The notes below the pieces were generated by a model, which was given only the letters and a program-made list of their open reading frames with translations, was not told the origin of the DNA and did not search any database. A DNA stretch of 64,000 nucleotides. It comes from a virus. Shown piece by piece: positions 8,381-16,667 of this stretch. Location of the stretch: positions 1-64,000 of IMG/VR virus record IMGVR_UViG_3300030616_000016. The stretch is one strand, 5' to 3'. The translations under genes and the position numbers were made by a program. Position 1 is the first letter of the stretch. Each line of letters starts with the position of its first letter.

Positions 8381-10546
8381 CTACTCCAATGGGTCTTTGA
8401 CCTTGCCTTGGTTTACTAGTTTGCAGTATTCGGTATTGCATTCGAGTGCCATTCGATTACCCCTAAATCCATGAGCAAAACACTTCTCTCTTGGATTAAA
8501 TGTTGGGTCTTGTGCGCGTAATAGTACTTGCTCAAATTCTTCTATGTCGCTAGTAATTTTAGCAATTCTTAAATGTTCTGCTGTAGGAGTGCTTACTGTT
8601 GAGCATGGATAGAAGTAGCCGTCCGCTCCAAGAGTTATCTGGAAGTAGCCATATACACAATGATCAAAGTCAAATCTTTCTATATCTGTAAACCATGGAT
8701 AATTCCAGAATATATATGGTTTCTCATCTTTGCTTTCTGAAACAAGTGGCGCCAGCCACGCTTCATATTGTTTATCTCCCGGCACTTCAACCATTTCTTT
8801 ATACTTCTTTACATCGTCAAATGATTGATTGTACATAGCGAATGGTATAGAAAACCTTACAGAGTCTACTCCAATGTCTTTTGCTATATTCACAAGCGTG
8901 GAGAACTTCTCAGGGCTTGCTGTGTGCTCTGATATTAGGTATCCTAGCCTTATAGCATGTCCTTTGCCTGCTTTCTCTCTGATGTCCACAGCGCGCTTAA
9001 GAGCGTCTATAACCTCCCAGAACCTTTCTGTGTGTCTATGTCGCTTAACCTTTCCCCATCCCCATGGAGTAGCTGCGTCTAATGAAACCTGAAGATATGA
9101 TATAGTATCACCGTCGGCTAGTCTGTTGAGTTCAGTAAGAAAGCCGGTTTCTTGGTCTAGGCGTTTGAGAGCATATCCGTTGGTATGTATACCAAAGTGA
9201 TTTCCATATTCTCTCGTTTTAGCCATGAATGTCATAAAGTATGGATTCATAAGAGGTTCTGTATATGCACCTCCATATATATGCTGTGGAATTCGTCCTG
9301 CTATATTATCCAGAAGATGAAGACCCGTTATTTCCCAATCACCAAGTGCCTTTATGAACTTTTCGCCCGCACAATTTTTTGATACAAAACCGTTGGCTAC
9401 ATAGTTACCAGTTCCAGTTTCTATGCTATATACATCTTGCATACTTCCCTGCTCAATAGCAATAATTTTTGCATTTCCATGTATGGTACCGTCAAAAATT
9501 GCCTTTCTTTTCCTGGTTATTGATGGATTAGTTATACTAAAAAATTTGATGATGTCAGATGTTTTTGAAACTCGTATTTGAGTTTGTGCTTTGTTAACGC
9601 CCTCTCTTGTGGAAATTCCATATCTAACTTCTATAATATCTAATGCTTTTTTGATACGGTCTATTATATTATTATCTGTATTAGATATGGCAATTGTAGT
9701 TGTGGAATATGATCCTTCTGCATCGAAAATGCCACTTAGGAATCCTATCATAAAATCATATGATTTTTTGTGTGATTCCATAATGTTTTGTATTTCATCA
9801 ACTTGTGATTGAATATTTACCTGTATATAATGCAATTCTTTATTTGTACCTTGCATCTTTCCGCTACAAAATTTTAGATGTGGCATATATGATTTAAATC
9901 TTTGTATTGCTTCATAGTCTGTAAGGGCTAGTCTAAAGTTTCTGCATTTTTCATCATATGCTTTGCCGTACCTCTTCCTTTTATACATATGATTTCTCAG
10001 GCACCCATCGCCATTTGCGATACCACATATCCACCCTTCCTTAAAATCTTTACTTTCTGTACATGTTTTGCTTGGATATGATATCCATCTGATGTTTCTT
10101 GAGTGTCTTTTAGTTGCCTCTGTATATCTTTGATCTATTCTTAGCCATTTATGGTCTGGTGTGCATTCTGTAACACCTTTATTTGTTATAAGTTTGATTG
10201 TTTCTGCTTGCCTAATGCCAATCCATTTGACTTTTGTTTTGGTATTTTTCCAGTGAGTTCCGGATATGCCTTTCTTGAATCCGATCAGCTCGTCTCCTAC
10301 CCGTAAATCCTGTATCGGCTTATATTTTAGTTCGCTTGTTAAAACCATTGTATCTGCAGCATGACAATATTCACAAGACAATTGACAAGGCTTGATATGA
10401 TCTGCCGGCAGGTGTATTTCAAACTGTTTTGGATATACTGGTTTGCCATTGAAGAACTGAGACGGATCATCTTTCATATGGTTCATCAACTGATCCCAGT
10501 ATAAGTATTCCTTTATCCTTGGGTCTTCTCTTTCATTCTCAATCAT
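8381..10546 (-). CDS. radical SAM enzyme interrupted by a LAGLIDADG intein
   Basis: 721 residues as encoded. Residues 1-60 and 392-721 form the host protein; 61-391 are an intein. After splicing the [4Fe-4S]-binding motif CQLSCEYC is restored: the third Cys is supplied by the residue following the intein. C-terminal cysteines (CVYGYF, FYPCST, EKCFAHGF, ECNTEYC) resemble SPASM/twitch-type auxiliary cluster sites. The enzyme therefore cannot be active before splicing. Its 4-bp overlap with the glycosyltransferase gene upstream and its position in the glycan operon suggest a role in sugar or peptide modification; substrate unknown. Confidence 0.85.
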   Translation of the reverse strand: MIENEREDPRIKEYLYWDQLMNHMKDDPSQFFNGKPVYPKQFEIHLPADHIKPCQLSCEYCHAADTMVLTSELKYKPIQDLRVGDELIGFKKGISGTHWKNTKTKVKWIGIRQAETIKLITNKGVTECTPDHKWLRIDQRYTEATKRHSRNIRWISYPSKTCTESKDFKEGWICGIANGDGCLRNHMYKRKRYGKAYDEKCRNFRLALTDYEAIQRFKSYMPHLKFCSGKMQGTNKELHYIQVNIQSQVDEIQNIMESHKKSYDFMIGFLSGIFDAEGSYSTTTIAISNTDNNIIDRIKKALDIIEVRYGISTREGVNKAQTQIRVSKTSDIIKFFSITNPSITRKRKAIFDGTIHGNAKIIAIEQGSMQDVYSIETGTGNYVANGFVSKNCAGEKFIKALGDWEITGLHLLDNIAGRIPQHIYGGAYTEPLMNPYFMTFMAKTREYGNHFGIHTNGYALKRLDQETGFLTELNRLADGDTISYLQVSLDAATPWGWGKVKRHRHTERFWEVIDALKRAVDIREKAGKGHAIRLGYLISEHTASPEKFSTLVNIAKDIGVDSVRFSIPFAMYNQSFDDVKKYKEMVEVPGDKQYEAWLAPLVSESKDEKPYIFWNYPWFTDIERFDFDHCVYGYFQITLGADGYFYPCSTVSTPTAEHLRIAKITSDIEEFEQVLLRAQDPTFNPREKCFAHGFRGNRMALECNTEYCKLVNQGKVKDPLE
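9374..10366 (-). mobile_element. intein with LAGLIDADG homing endonuclease in the radical SAM gene
   Basis: Residues 61-391 of the precursor. It starts with Cys and block-A pattern CHAADTMVLTS followed by LRVGDELIGF, and ends FVSKN before a +1 Cys. Endonuclease motifs are GWICGIANGDG and GFLSGIFDAEGS (two LAGLIDADG helices). The insertion point is immediately before the third Cys of the radical SAM CxxxCxxC motif, a highly conserved site, as expected for intein homing. Confidence 0.9.
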
Positions 10547-11322
10547 ACTATCTCCTTGATTTCTTTGTCTGTAGTCTCTAGCACGCCTATTCTCTCTTCT
10601 AATTCGCCTATGATTCTGTCATAGTCTTCTTTCTTCTCTCTGAAGTGGTTGTACCACCATTTATTCACAAGTCTTTTCTTATGGTATCCATCTCTAAGAA
10701 GCTTGAAATAGAGTCGATTCTTTCTATCTATGAAATATTGGCTATCGTTGCTCTCATGATGATATCCATGGAATATTATTATGTCTGACAAGGCTGGGCT
10801 CGTATTTGCTTCTATTGGTCCGCCATGTATACATCCACTAATCGTAATAGGAGCTTTTGTCCTAAACAATCTATTATAATTAAATTGCTTAAGCTTTCCA
10901 CCTTTCTTTTTATCAAATATTAATAACGTTCTATAGTAATCTTTATCATGCATTCTTGCATCATCTGGAACATACAGGAACTCACCTGTATCCAGCTGCA
11001 GATGATATTCCGACTCACAAATCCGCTGCTGATACTTCAAAAGACCATCAAATCCATGTGTATATATCCATCCCTCAGGAATACCAAAAACCCTACATCC
11101 ATTATTCTTTGCCAATTCTACTGTATTGTCCTGAGAGCAGTCGTCTAATATGATTATCTTATCTGTTATTCTTCTTGCTGAATCAATGAGCTTTTGCAGA
11201 AAATGCGCTTGGTTTGATGTATGACATACAACTGTAATATCGCCTATATCAATTCTTTCTGCCTTAATGTCATCTACAAGAGCGCGCATTTCACCATCAC
11301 TAAGTTTCCATATCTCACTCAT
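10543..11322 (-). CDS. family 2 glycosyltransferase
   Basis: 259 residues. GT-A fold signatures: ITVVCHTSNQAHFLQKLID near residue 30, then KIIILDDCSQDNTVELA (the nucleotide-sugar-binding D-D-x-S-x-D-x-T pattern) and a QLDTGEFLY acceptor/metal region. Length fits the soluble GT2 core; no membrane segment. It overlaps the radical SAM gene by 4 bp. Donor and acceptor sugars cannot be told. Confidence 0.8.
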   Translation of the reverse strand: MSEIWKLSDGEMRALVDDIKAERIDIGDITVVCHTSNQAHFLQKLIDSARRITDKIIILDDCSQDNTVELAKNNGCRVFGIPEGWIYTHGFDGLLKYQQRICESEYHLQLDTGEFLYVPDDARMHDKDYYRTLLIFDKKKGGKLKQFNYNRLFRTKAPITISGCIHGGPIEANTSPALSDIIIFHGYHHESNDSQYFIDRKNRLYFKLLRDGYHKKRLVNKWWYNHFREKKEDYDRIIGELEERIGVLETTDKEIKEIV

Positions 11323-11337
11323 GAAGCTGTCTCCGTT

Positions 11338-11973
11338 CTATTCGTCATAGAACCCCTGATCAAATGTCCACTTGAACATTTCTCTTATTAATTCTTTAGT
11401 CTTATTAGTGTGCTTCCAGTTTTGATATTTATCTTTTGGTGTTTTATTAACTACCGGAATTGTTATAGAGTCGTCTATTGGCACGCCCAGCTCTTTCAAT
11501 TTAACAGGGAATTGATCCATATCTTCCATCTTTACTATGGTAAGATTATCTGGTATCTTACCATCTATATTAAAGTAATCCCAGAAGCTTAGAGCGGATC
11601 CGCCATTCTTATGTTTCATTTCATCCCTAAACCACTCCACAAACTCTCCAAACTCCCTATCATTAGCCGCAAATGATTGCCTATTCCTTCTTCTATGCTC
11701 ATTGTTTAAGTTGTGAAGCCTTCTCCAGAATCTCCAGAAAGAAGGTAGCAAGTCATAAGGATTACGTATGAGAGTAATAATCTTGTTTTCTTCTAGGTTA
11801 AATGTCGGAACCTGGATCTTTCTGCTGAGGGGTTCATGGTAATTTCTTAATACAACTCTTCCATGAGGTCTATGAAAGGAATCATCTTGTCTTTCTAGAT
11901 ATACTTTAATTGAAGTACCACCACATTTCATGCAGTGTAAGAAACCTACTTTGAACTTTGGACTGTATATCAT
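11338..11973 (-). CDS. sulfotransferase
   Basis: About 211 residues starting MIYSPKFKVGFLHCMKCGGTS at 11973. This start is chosen because the promoter at 12007-12034 puts the transcript start near 12000 and an AGAGAG ribosome site precedes this ATG; the longer frame begins upstream of the transcript start. The PAPS-binding loop is CMKCGGTSIKVYL and the second motif IRNPYDLLPSFW matches the 3'-phosphate-binding region. The family transfers sulfate from PAPS to carbohydrate or tyrosine. First gene of the leftward glycan operon. Confidence 0.8.
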   Translation of the reverse strand: MIYSPKFKVGFLHCMKCGGTSIKVYLERQDDSFHRPHGRVVLRNYHEPLSRKIQVPTFNLEENKIITLIRNPYDLLPSFWRFWRRLHNLNNEHRRRNRQSFAANDREFGEFVEWFRDEMKHKNGGSALSFWDYFNIDGKIPDNLTIVKMEDMDQFPVKLKELGVPIDDSITIPVVNKTPKDKYQNWKHTNKTKELIREMFKWTFDQGFYDE

Positions 11974-12006
11974 AGTTAAATCTCTCTTGTGTTTTGTATA
12001 TATATA

Positions 12007-12034
12007 ATTATAACACAGACACAAGACGAGTCAA
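12007..12034 (-). promoter_or_regulatory. sigma70-like promoter of the leftward glycan operon
   Basis: Minus-strand TTGACT (12029-12034), 16-bp spacer, TATAAT (12007-12012). It fires into the sulfotransferase gene. Confidence 0.8.
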
Positions 12035-12061
12035 TAACTTAATCATATACAAGAAACCCAC

Positions 12062-12103
12062 CACCCAAAAGCGGTTTATCCACAAACAAACCGCTTTTGG
12101 GTG
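12062..12103. other. 16-bp perfect inverted repeat
   Basis: Perfect 16-bp arms (CACCCAAAAGCGGTTT and its complement) around a 10-nt loop, between the end of the gene at 12122 and the promoter at 12007. No T-run follows on either strand, so it is not a standard intrinsic terminator. It could be an RNA-stabilising 3' end, a Rho-associated terminator or a protein-binding site. Confidence 0.8.
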
Positions 12104-12121
12104 TTACAAGCACAGGCACAG

Positions 12122-12460
12122 CTAGCGCAAATAGTTGTATCGTCTATCGAAAAGCGCAGCTACATCTGCGTGGGTATTAATATCTTTGATGTTACCTAGA
12201 TCTGCTTTCTGTTTCTTGTTCTTATCTATTTGACCATAAGCTTTTATGTTGAATATCTCGCCCGTACTATTTTCAATCATAAAGTATCCGGTTGACCCAC
12301 AATCCAGATAGGTATATTTTCTTTTCTCACGTATTACCCATGTATATGATTCTGTCAAGTTGCCCATGTCATCAAAAAATGCACCGTTTGTATAACCATT
12401 TTTTATAAGGTCGTCACGCTGCCACATGTTTAAATGATTAGCTATCTCTTCTACTGTCAT
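12122..12460 (-). CDS. hypothetical protein
   Basis: 112 residues with a clear ribosome site (AAGGAGAA). Starts MTVEEIANHLNMW; the middle is Tyr/Gly-rich. No signal, membrane segment or known motif seen. It ends the dUTPase-HAD group of small leftward genes just before the inverted repeat at 12062. Confidence 0.6.
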   Translation of the reverse strand: MTVEEIANHLNMWQRDDLIKNGYTNGAFFDDMGNLTESYTWVIREKRKYTYLDCGSTGYFMIENSTGEIFNIKAYGQIDKNKKQKADLGNIKDINTHADVAALFDRRYNYLR

Positions 12461-12480
12461 TTAGTTCTCCTTATATTGCC

Positions 12481-12573
12481 TTACAGTAGTGTTCCTGGTG
12501 CAAATACACCGCCAACAGCGCCGCGTCTATGACACTTCTCACATGGATGTGTAAGGTGATGTTTACAGCACAT
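12481..12573 (-). CDS. 30-residue Cys/His-rich miniprotein
   Basis: MCCKHHLTHPCEKCHRRGAV..., 30 residues. Preceded by GGAAAG at a good distance and overlapping the end of the zinc-ribbon gene at 12563 by 11 bp, as expected for coupled operon genes. CC...HH...C..CH could bind one zinc ion. Small size makes it uncertain, but the ribosome site and spacing support translation. Confidence 0.5.
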   Translation of the reverse strand: MCCKHHLTHPCEKCHRRGAVGGVFAPGTLL

Positions 12574-12769
12574 CTTTCCTACAGAATGTTATTGTAGCTT
12601 TTGGTGCATATATCCCATGCATACCTTTATGATATGTATAAGCACAGCCCGGCGTTTCTTCTGGCTTCTTATATATCCAGTTTCTTCCGCAGTGACAACA
12701 CACATAAATAATTTCTTGTGGGGTTTCTTGTAGTATATGATCGCAATGATCGCAATCTTTATTGCTCAT
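12563..12769 (-). CDS. small zinc-ribbon protein
   Basis: 68 residues with two CxxC pairs (CDHCDH and CCHCGRNW), a typical four-cysteine zinc ribbon, followed by a Tyr/His-rich tail. Small phage zinc ribbons of this kind are common between nucleotide-metabolism genes and have no assigned function. Confidence 0.65.
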   Translation of the reverse strand: MSNKDCDHCDHILQETPQEIIYVCCHCGRNWIYKKPEETPGCAYTYHKGMHGIYAPKATITFCRKDVL

Positions 12770-12783
12770 TGTTAATTCCTTTC

Positions 12784-13260
12784 CTATTCTGCTTCAAGAT
12801 CAAACTTACACCATGGACACTTTCCGTTCTCTGGTCGCATAAACGTGAATAGACTTTTGCATTTTGGACAGCTTTCATAATCTGATGCTTGTGTTTTATC
12901 AAGCAACGCCTCTCTTATGACATCCCAATTAACATAAGGTTTACCACCAGTACGTGGGTTTTCCTTTAATGGACAGCCAAACGCCGCATCATCAATATAC
13001 AGAGGACAATACATCTTCCGACTTTGATTCCAATCTATCTGTTGCGGGTTTTCGTTTATCCCGTGCAGAAAAATCCCCTTTTCGCAAAACCAATTTACTG
13101 CGTCCTCAAGGGTCTGACCTGAGCGTACAGTCCATAAATAAATCCAATTATCTTCCTTTACTAAGTCTTTAAGAGTTTCAACTGCTCCAGGTACATCTTC
13201 ACCTATATCTGGGAAACAATGGTCAACACATGTTCCATCAAAATCTACAGCGATATTCAT
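12784..13260 (-). CDS. HAD-like phosphatase with a C-terminal zinc ribbon
   Basis: About 158 residues from MNIAVDFDGTCVDH at 13260; this ATG lies just past the dUTPase stop, whereas the longer frame would re-read the dUTPase. DFDGT is HAD motif I with the nucleophilic Asp; WTVRSG is motif II-like; PLYIDDAAFG carries motif IV acidic residues. The last ~30 residues form a CPKC...CPWC zinc ribbon. The core resembles small phage HAD hydrolases annotated as hypothetical phosphatases or 5'-nucleotidases. Next to dut, it may act on nucleotides. Confidence 0.75.
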   Translation of the reverse strand: MNIAVDFDGTCVDHCFPDIGEDVPGAVETLKDLVKEDNWIYLWTVRSGQTLEDAVNWFCEKGIFLHGINENPQQIDWNQSRKMYCPLYIDDAAFGCPLKENPRTGGKPYVNWDVIREALLDKTQASDYESCPKCKSLFTFMRPENGKCPWCKFDLEAE

Positions 13261-13261
13261 A

Positions 13262-13717
13262 TTATTTAACTCCTGTACTCCCAAATCCGCCCTCACCTCT
13301 TTCAGTATCACTCAGCTCTTTGGCTTCGATAAACTGAGCTATTTCTACTTTGGATAAAACAGCCTGCGCTATTCTATCGCCTTTGGATATTTTGAAGTAT
13401 TCATCACCATGATTGATAAGGATAACGCCAATTGTATTTCTGTAATCAGAGTCAATAGTACCTGGAGAGTTAAGCACAGTTACATGATTTTTGTATGCAA
13501 GCCCGCTTCGAGGACGTATTTGTAGTTCATAACCTTGTGGTATTTCTACAATTACGTTGGTATTAATGAGTGCTGTTTCGCGTGGATTCAATATATAATC
13601 TTCAGCCGCGCATAAATCAGCACCAGCAGAACCAGGCGTTTTATACTCAGGTACCTTGCCATCTTCTTTGACAATAGTTTTAACGATTACAGTCTTGATT
13701 GTGTCATGTCCGTCCAT
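13262..13717 (-). CDS. dut: dUTP diphosphatase
   Basis: 151 residues, the usual length of the trimeric dUTPase. The conserved motifs occur in order: PGSAGADLCA (I), RPRSGLAYK (II, with SGLA), NSPGTIDSDYRNTIGVILIN (III, uracil-binding hairpin and catalytic Asp), GDRIAQAVL (IV) and C-terminal RGEGGFGSTG (V, the P-loop-like lid). Hydrolyses dUTP to dUMP and pyrophosphate, keeping uracil out of DNA and feeding dTMP synthesis; it works with the dCMP deaminase at 45649. A 41-bp gap separates it from cas5e upstream, so both may share a transcript. Confidence 0.97.
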   Translation of the reverse strand: MDGHDTIKTVIVKTIVKEDGKVPEYKTPGSAGADLCAAEDYILNPRETALINTNVIVEIPQGYELQIRPRSGLAYKNHVTVLNSPGTIDSDYRNTIGVILINHGDEYFKISKGDRIAQAVLSKVEIAQFIEAKELSDTERGEGGFGSTGVK

Positions 13718-13758
13718 ACTCTTGGCTCCTTACCTAGTTCATATATAAATTATTTATA

Positions 13759-14415
13759 CTACGCTACATCGTAGCTGATTGTTACAAATCTTGGTGCAAA
13801 CTCACGACTGCCTATTATTTCATCATACAAAACAAAATCCATCTCGCTTATATTTGTTGCATTATGTATGGAATATTTACATTCATTATATCCTAGAATA
13901 CTCATTGTTTCAATCATATTATTTTTAGCATCCTGATGTGAATCACATAAGCCGCCGAATACTTCTTCAGAAGGAGAAAATTGCTTTCTTCCTAATGATA
14001 TATCGAATATAGGATCCATTAAAGCGTTCATAAATAGTTCTGCATGATTTTCATCTGATGTTATAATTACAGAAAATGCGGCGCCTATTAATACACTCTT
14101 AGTAATAATAATTGTATTGTTTGGCGTCCCGTTCTGATTCATTCTATCAGTATAATTTTTATATCCATTAGTGAGTGTGTTTCGTTGGTCTTCTATATGT
14201 CCTTCACTAAACACATAGGTATCCATACTGATACTGTTATTAACTTCAAGAATTTTGTCGGTATCTTCTCTTTCTATTCCAAGTGATGCACATAGCATCC
14301 CAACAACACCGCTTTTGGTTGGAAATCTGAGCGTCTTCTTAAACCTGTTTGGGCTTCTATCTCCCCATGACTGCTCTGGTCCAATTAAATTCATGATAAT
14401 ATATTTACTGTTCAT
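13759..14415 (-). CDS. cas5e: Cascade subunit Cas5e (CasD)
   Basis: 218 residues, family length. Hallmarks: N-terminal LIGPEQSWGDRS, then RFPTKSGVVGMLCASLGIERE, the Cas5e P-T-K-S-G-V-x-G motif. In type I-E it caps the crRNA 5' handle and contacts Cas7 and Cas8e. GGAG lies before the ATG. Unusually, it is separated from cas7e by array 1: the last (degenerate) repeat ends 25 bp before this start codon, so its mRNA 5' end may be produced by Cas6e cleavage of a common transcript. Confidence 0.93.
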   Translation of the reverse strand: MNSKYIIMNLIGPEQSWGDRSPNRFKKTLRFPTKSGVVGMLCASLGIEREDTDKILEVNNSISMDTYVFSEGHIEDQRNTLTNGYKNYTDRMNQNGTPNNTIIITKSVLIGAAFSVIITSDENHAELFMNALMDPIFDISLGRKQFSPSEEVFGGLCDSHQDAKNNMIETMSILGYNECKYSIHNATNISEMDFVLYDEIIGSREFAPRFVTISYDVA

Positions 14416-14439
14416 AGCTTCTCCAATTATATGTTAACA

Positions 14440-14894
14440 ACTTATTCCCCACGCATGTGGGGCAAACGTGCAAGCAGGGACTGACGCCCCTCGGAATTGA
14501 GATTCATCCCCACGCATGTGGGGTACACTGTTCTTGGTGTAACTCTTTTAAAGGCATCTGCGATTCATCCCCACGCATGTGGGGCAAACATTCCGTATAT
14601 TTCTGCTTCACGGCTTAACATGGATTCATCCCCACGTATGTGGGGCAAACGCATCCTCGCACTGCCGGTAAAGATACGCCAGCGATTCATCCCCACGCAT
14701 GTGGGGCAAACATTTGTTTGATGCCATGCTCTCGTGCAAGGCGCGATTCATCCCCACGCATGTGGGGCAAACAATGGGTTTCGGCGGCGGTCATGGCATT
14801 TTCTCGATTCATCCCCACGCATGTGGGGCAAACAATGGGTTTCGGCGGCGGTCATGGCATTTTCTCGATTCATCCCCACGCATGTGGGGCAAAC
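14440..14894 (-). CRISPR. CRISPR array 1, 8 repeats and 7 spacers
   Basis: 28-bp repeats at 61-bp period: 14440, 14501, 14562, 14623, 14684, 14745, 14806 and 14867. Minus-strand repeat reads GTTTGCCCCACATGCG then TGGGGATGAATC, a type I-E hairpin repeat; the next base is usually G, giving a 29-nt repeat with handle ATGAATCG and 32-nt spacers. The repeat at 14440 is degenerate in its last 7 nt, marking the trailer; so the array is read leftwards like the cas genes. Spacers at 14773-14805 and 14834-14866 are identical. Located between cas7e and cas5e. Confidence 0.98.
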
Positions 14895-14941
14895 ACCTAC
14901 ATCTTGTAGATGTAGGTGTTGGTTTTGCTACATATTGTATA
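14895..14941 (-). promoter_or_regulatory. leader side of array 1: 33-nt hairpin plus 14-bp leader motif
   Basis: 14895-14927 is exactly spacer length (33 nt) and contains a perfect 13-bp inverted repeat (AACACCTACATCT arms) with a 3-nt loop, overlapping the first repeat by 3 bp. 14928-14941 is CTACATATTGTATA, identical to the 14 bp abutting array 3 at 22893. The motif touches the cas7e stop codon. Reads as a leader from which one repeat has been lost. Confidence 0.6.
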
Positions 14942-16081
14942 CTAGATTCCCTCTAATATACCTGCTACCGCTGCATCAATTTTAGTATCACCTTTCATAC
15001 CAGTTGTACACTCGAACTTAGGATTGATACAAAACTTTTCTTTAGCTTCGTTCCACTTGTCAGATACTCTTTTGATAGATTCTTCCAAGCAGTTTTTACC
15101 CAGTTCAACAGGGGTTAAGAACTGATCACCGAACGTTTTTGGATAGCCGTTCTTTCTGATCATAAGAATATATGCAGGATAAGTTGATGCAAAGTAAGAT
15201 GTGCTCATTCCTGATGGAGCGGCCATGATTGAACAGACAAGCGCGCATTTAAGTACACCTCTGAACTCTTCATCGTCAAGAACACCGCCAATATTATTCT
15301 CACTTCTGAGCTGATCAAGATTGATAGACTTGAACATATAATAGCAACCGGTATTTGTTTCTTGATAATCCATATGAGCTGCGCCGGCATCATCTTTCTC
15401 ATGCATTTCTTCAGCAGCAATGAACGCATTGATACTTGGAACAGTTCTATGGGTTGTGAATGCAGAGGAGCTTTTTACAGCAGACTCTATATTATCTCTG
15501 CCGGCAATCATTCTTCCAAACAAATAGATATCTGACATATCCTTACATATAGTATCAGTAGCTTGAGTGATTGCTTTTATCGCTTCACTTCTCTTATCAG
15601 GATCAGTCTTGTATGTCAGCTTTTTGTATTTTTCTTTAGTAAATTCTTGAGAAGTTTTGATATCACATGCTTGGACCTTGCCTATATCCTCTTTGTGAGC
15701 TCTTAGAATATCAGCAATGTTTGCCATTTCCTGATTTGAAACAAATACAATAGTAGACAACTTATTAATATCATCTTTATGTGATCCTTTAATGCCATCA
15801 GTACAAATACGCTGAAAGTATGGCATTTCTTCTTCTGGAACCACGTCTGCTATCGCCTTAGCAACTTCTCTGGTGATGTATTTAGTACGATTGCCGCCGA
15901 AGTATTCCGGCATCTCTTCCTTACATACGGTTCTCCAAGCTCTCTTCAATGCTTGAGAAGAAATCATTCCTCTAAGCGAGTCATTAATGTTGACGCTCTT
16001 AGGTGTTCCATCCATGTCTCTATTCATACAGTGAATAGGAAATTCCTGAATTGTGTGTATCTCGATGTGATCCATTTCCAA
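14942..16081 (-). CDS. cas7e: Cascade backbone subunit Cas7e (CasC)
   Basis: 379 residues, full family length. N-terminal IHTIQEFPIHCMNRDMDGTPKS and ISSQALKRAWR (residues ~40-50) are the Cas7e RNA-binding core signatures; LFGRMIAG lies in the central domain. Six copies normally form the crRNA backbone of Cascade. Starts 10 bp after cas6e. Its stop codon is followed immediately by the array 1 leader motif. Confidence 0.95.
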   Translation of the reverse strand: MEMDHIEIHTIQEFPIHCMNRDMDGTPKSVNINDSLRGMISSQALKRAWRTVCKEEMPEYFGGNRTKYITREVAKAIADVVPEEEMPYFQRICTDGIKGSHKDDINKLSTIVFVSNQEMANIADILRAHKEDIGKVQACDIKTSQEFTKEKYKKLTYKTDPDKRSEAIKAITQATDTICKDMSDIYLFGRMIAGRDNIESAVKSSSAFTTHRTVPSINAFIAAEEMHEKDDAGAAHMDYQETNTGCYYMFKSINLDQLRSENNIGGVLDDEEFRGVLKCALVCSIMAAPSGMSTSYFASTYPAYILMIRKNGYPKTFGDQFLTPVELGKNCLEESIKRVSDKWNEAKEKFCINPKFECTTGMKGDTKIDAAVAGILEGI

Positions 16082-16091
16082 CTCCTAATAG

Positions 16092-16667
16092 TTACTTTAT
16101 TGCTTTAAGTGTGATCATTCCATAACCAAATGATTTATATGGCCCAATGCCATTTCTAAATACATTGATAAGACTCTCTCTATCTTTTACTTCCAATACA
16201 CCTACAAATACAGCAGTGCTTATGATGCCGTTCTCGACTTCATTCTTCATGAATACAGAATCAGTATTCTTTGTAATGCTGGTAATTGTAACTTCTTGTG
16301 GCTTAAGCTTCCTGAGTATCCAATCTTTTTTATCTTCTTCTTTGATTATAGGAATTCTGGTAGGTTTGCCATCGTTGTATTTTTTGATGCATGGCGCGGC
16401 TTCAACATTAAACAAATACTTTGACCAATTAAACATCTTTTCTGGTATGCTTATGGTCTCAACATTGAAGTCATCAATCTTAGAGGGAGTTATATCCGAC
16501 AATATGATAAACATATGTCCTTCTCTTTCCTCAGTATATTTGAATAAAAACTGCCTACTATCCAATTGACTGAAAGCTTTCCATATAAACTGATGTCTAT
16601 GATATGGATCATTTAGACAATTCATATAGAAGTTTTCATCATCTAATATTAATCTTGATGCATACAT
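16092..16667 (-). CDS. cas6e: CRISPR RNA endonuclease Cas6e (CasE)
   Basis: 191 residues. DPYHRHQFIWKAF (residues 20-32) is the N-terminal Cas6e motif containing the candidate catalytic His25; the C-terminal Gly-rich loop is GIGPYKSFGYGMITL. Cleaves pre-crRNA at the base of the repeat hairpin and stays bound to the 3' hairpin. Its ATG directly follows the cse2 stop. Gene order cse2-cas6e-cas7e-cas5e differs from the common I-E order, in which cas6e is last. Confidence 0.92.
   Translation of the reverse strand: MYASRLILDDENFYMNCLNDPYHRHQFIWKAFSQLDSRQFLFKYTEEREGHMFIILSDITPSKIDDFNVETISIPEKMFNWSKYLFNVEAAPCIKKYNDGKPTRIPIIKEEDKKDWILRKLKPQEVTITSITKNTDSVFMKNEVENGIISTAVFVGVLEVKDRESLINVFRNGIGPYKSFGYGMITLKAIK

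Noticed and set aside
14497-14985. ORFs inside CRISPR array 1 (and similar ones in arrays 2 and 3)
   Set aside because: They repeat 'IHPHACGAN'-like peptides produced by the repeats themselves; not genes.
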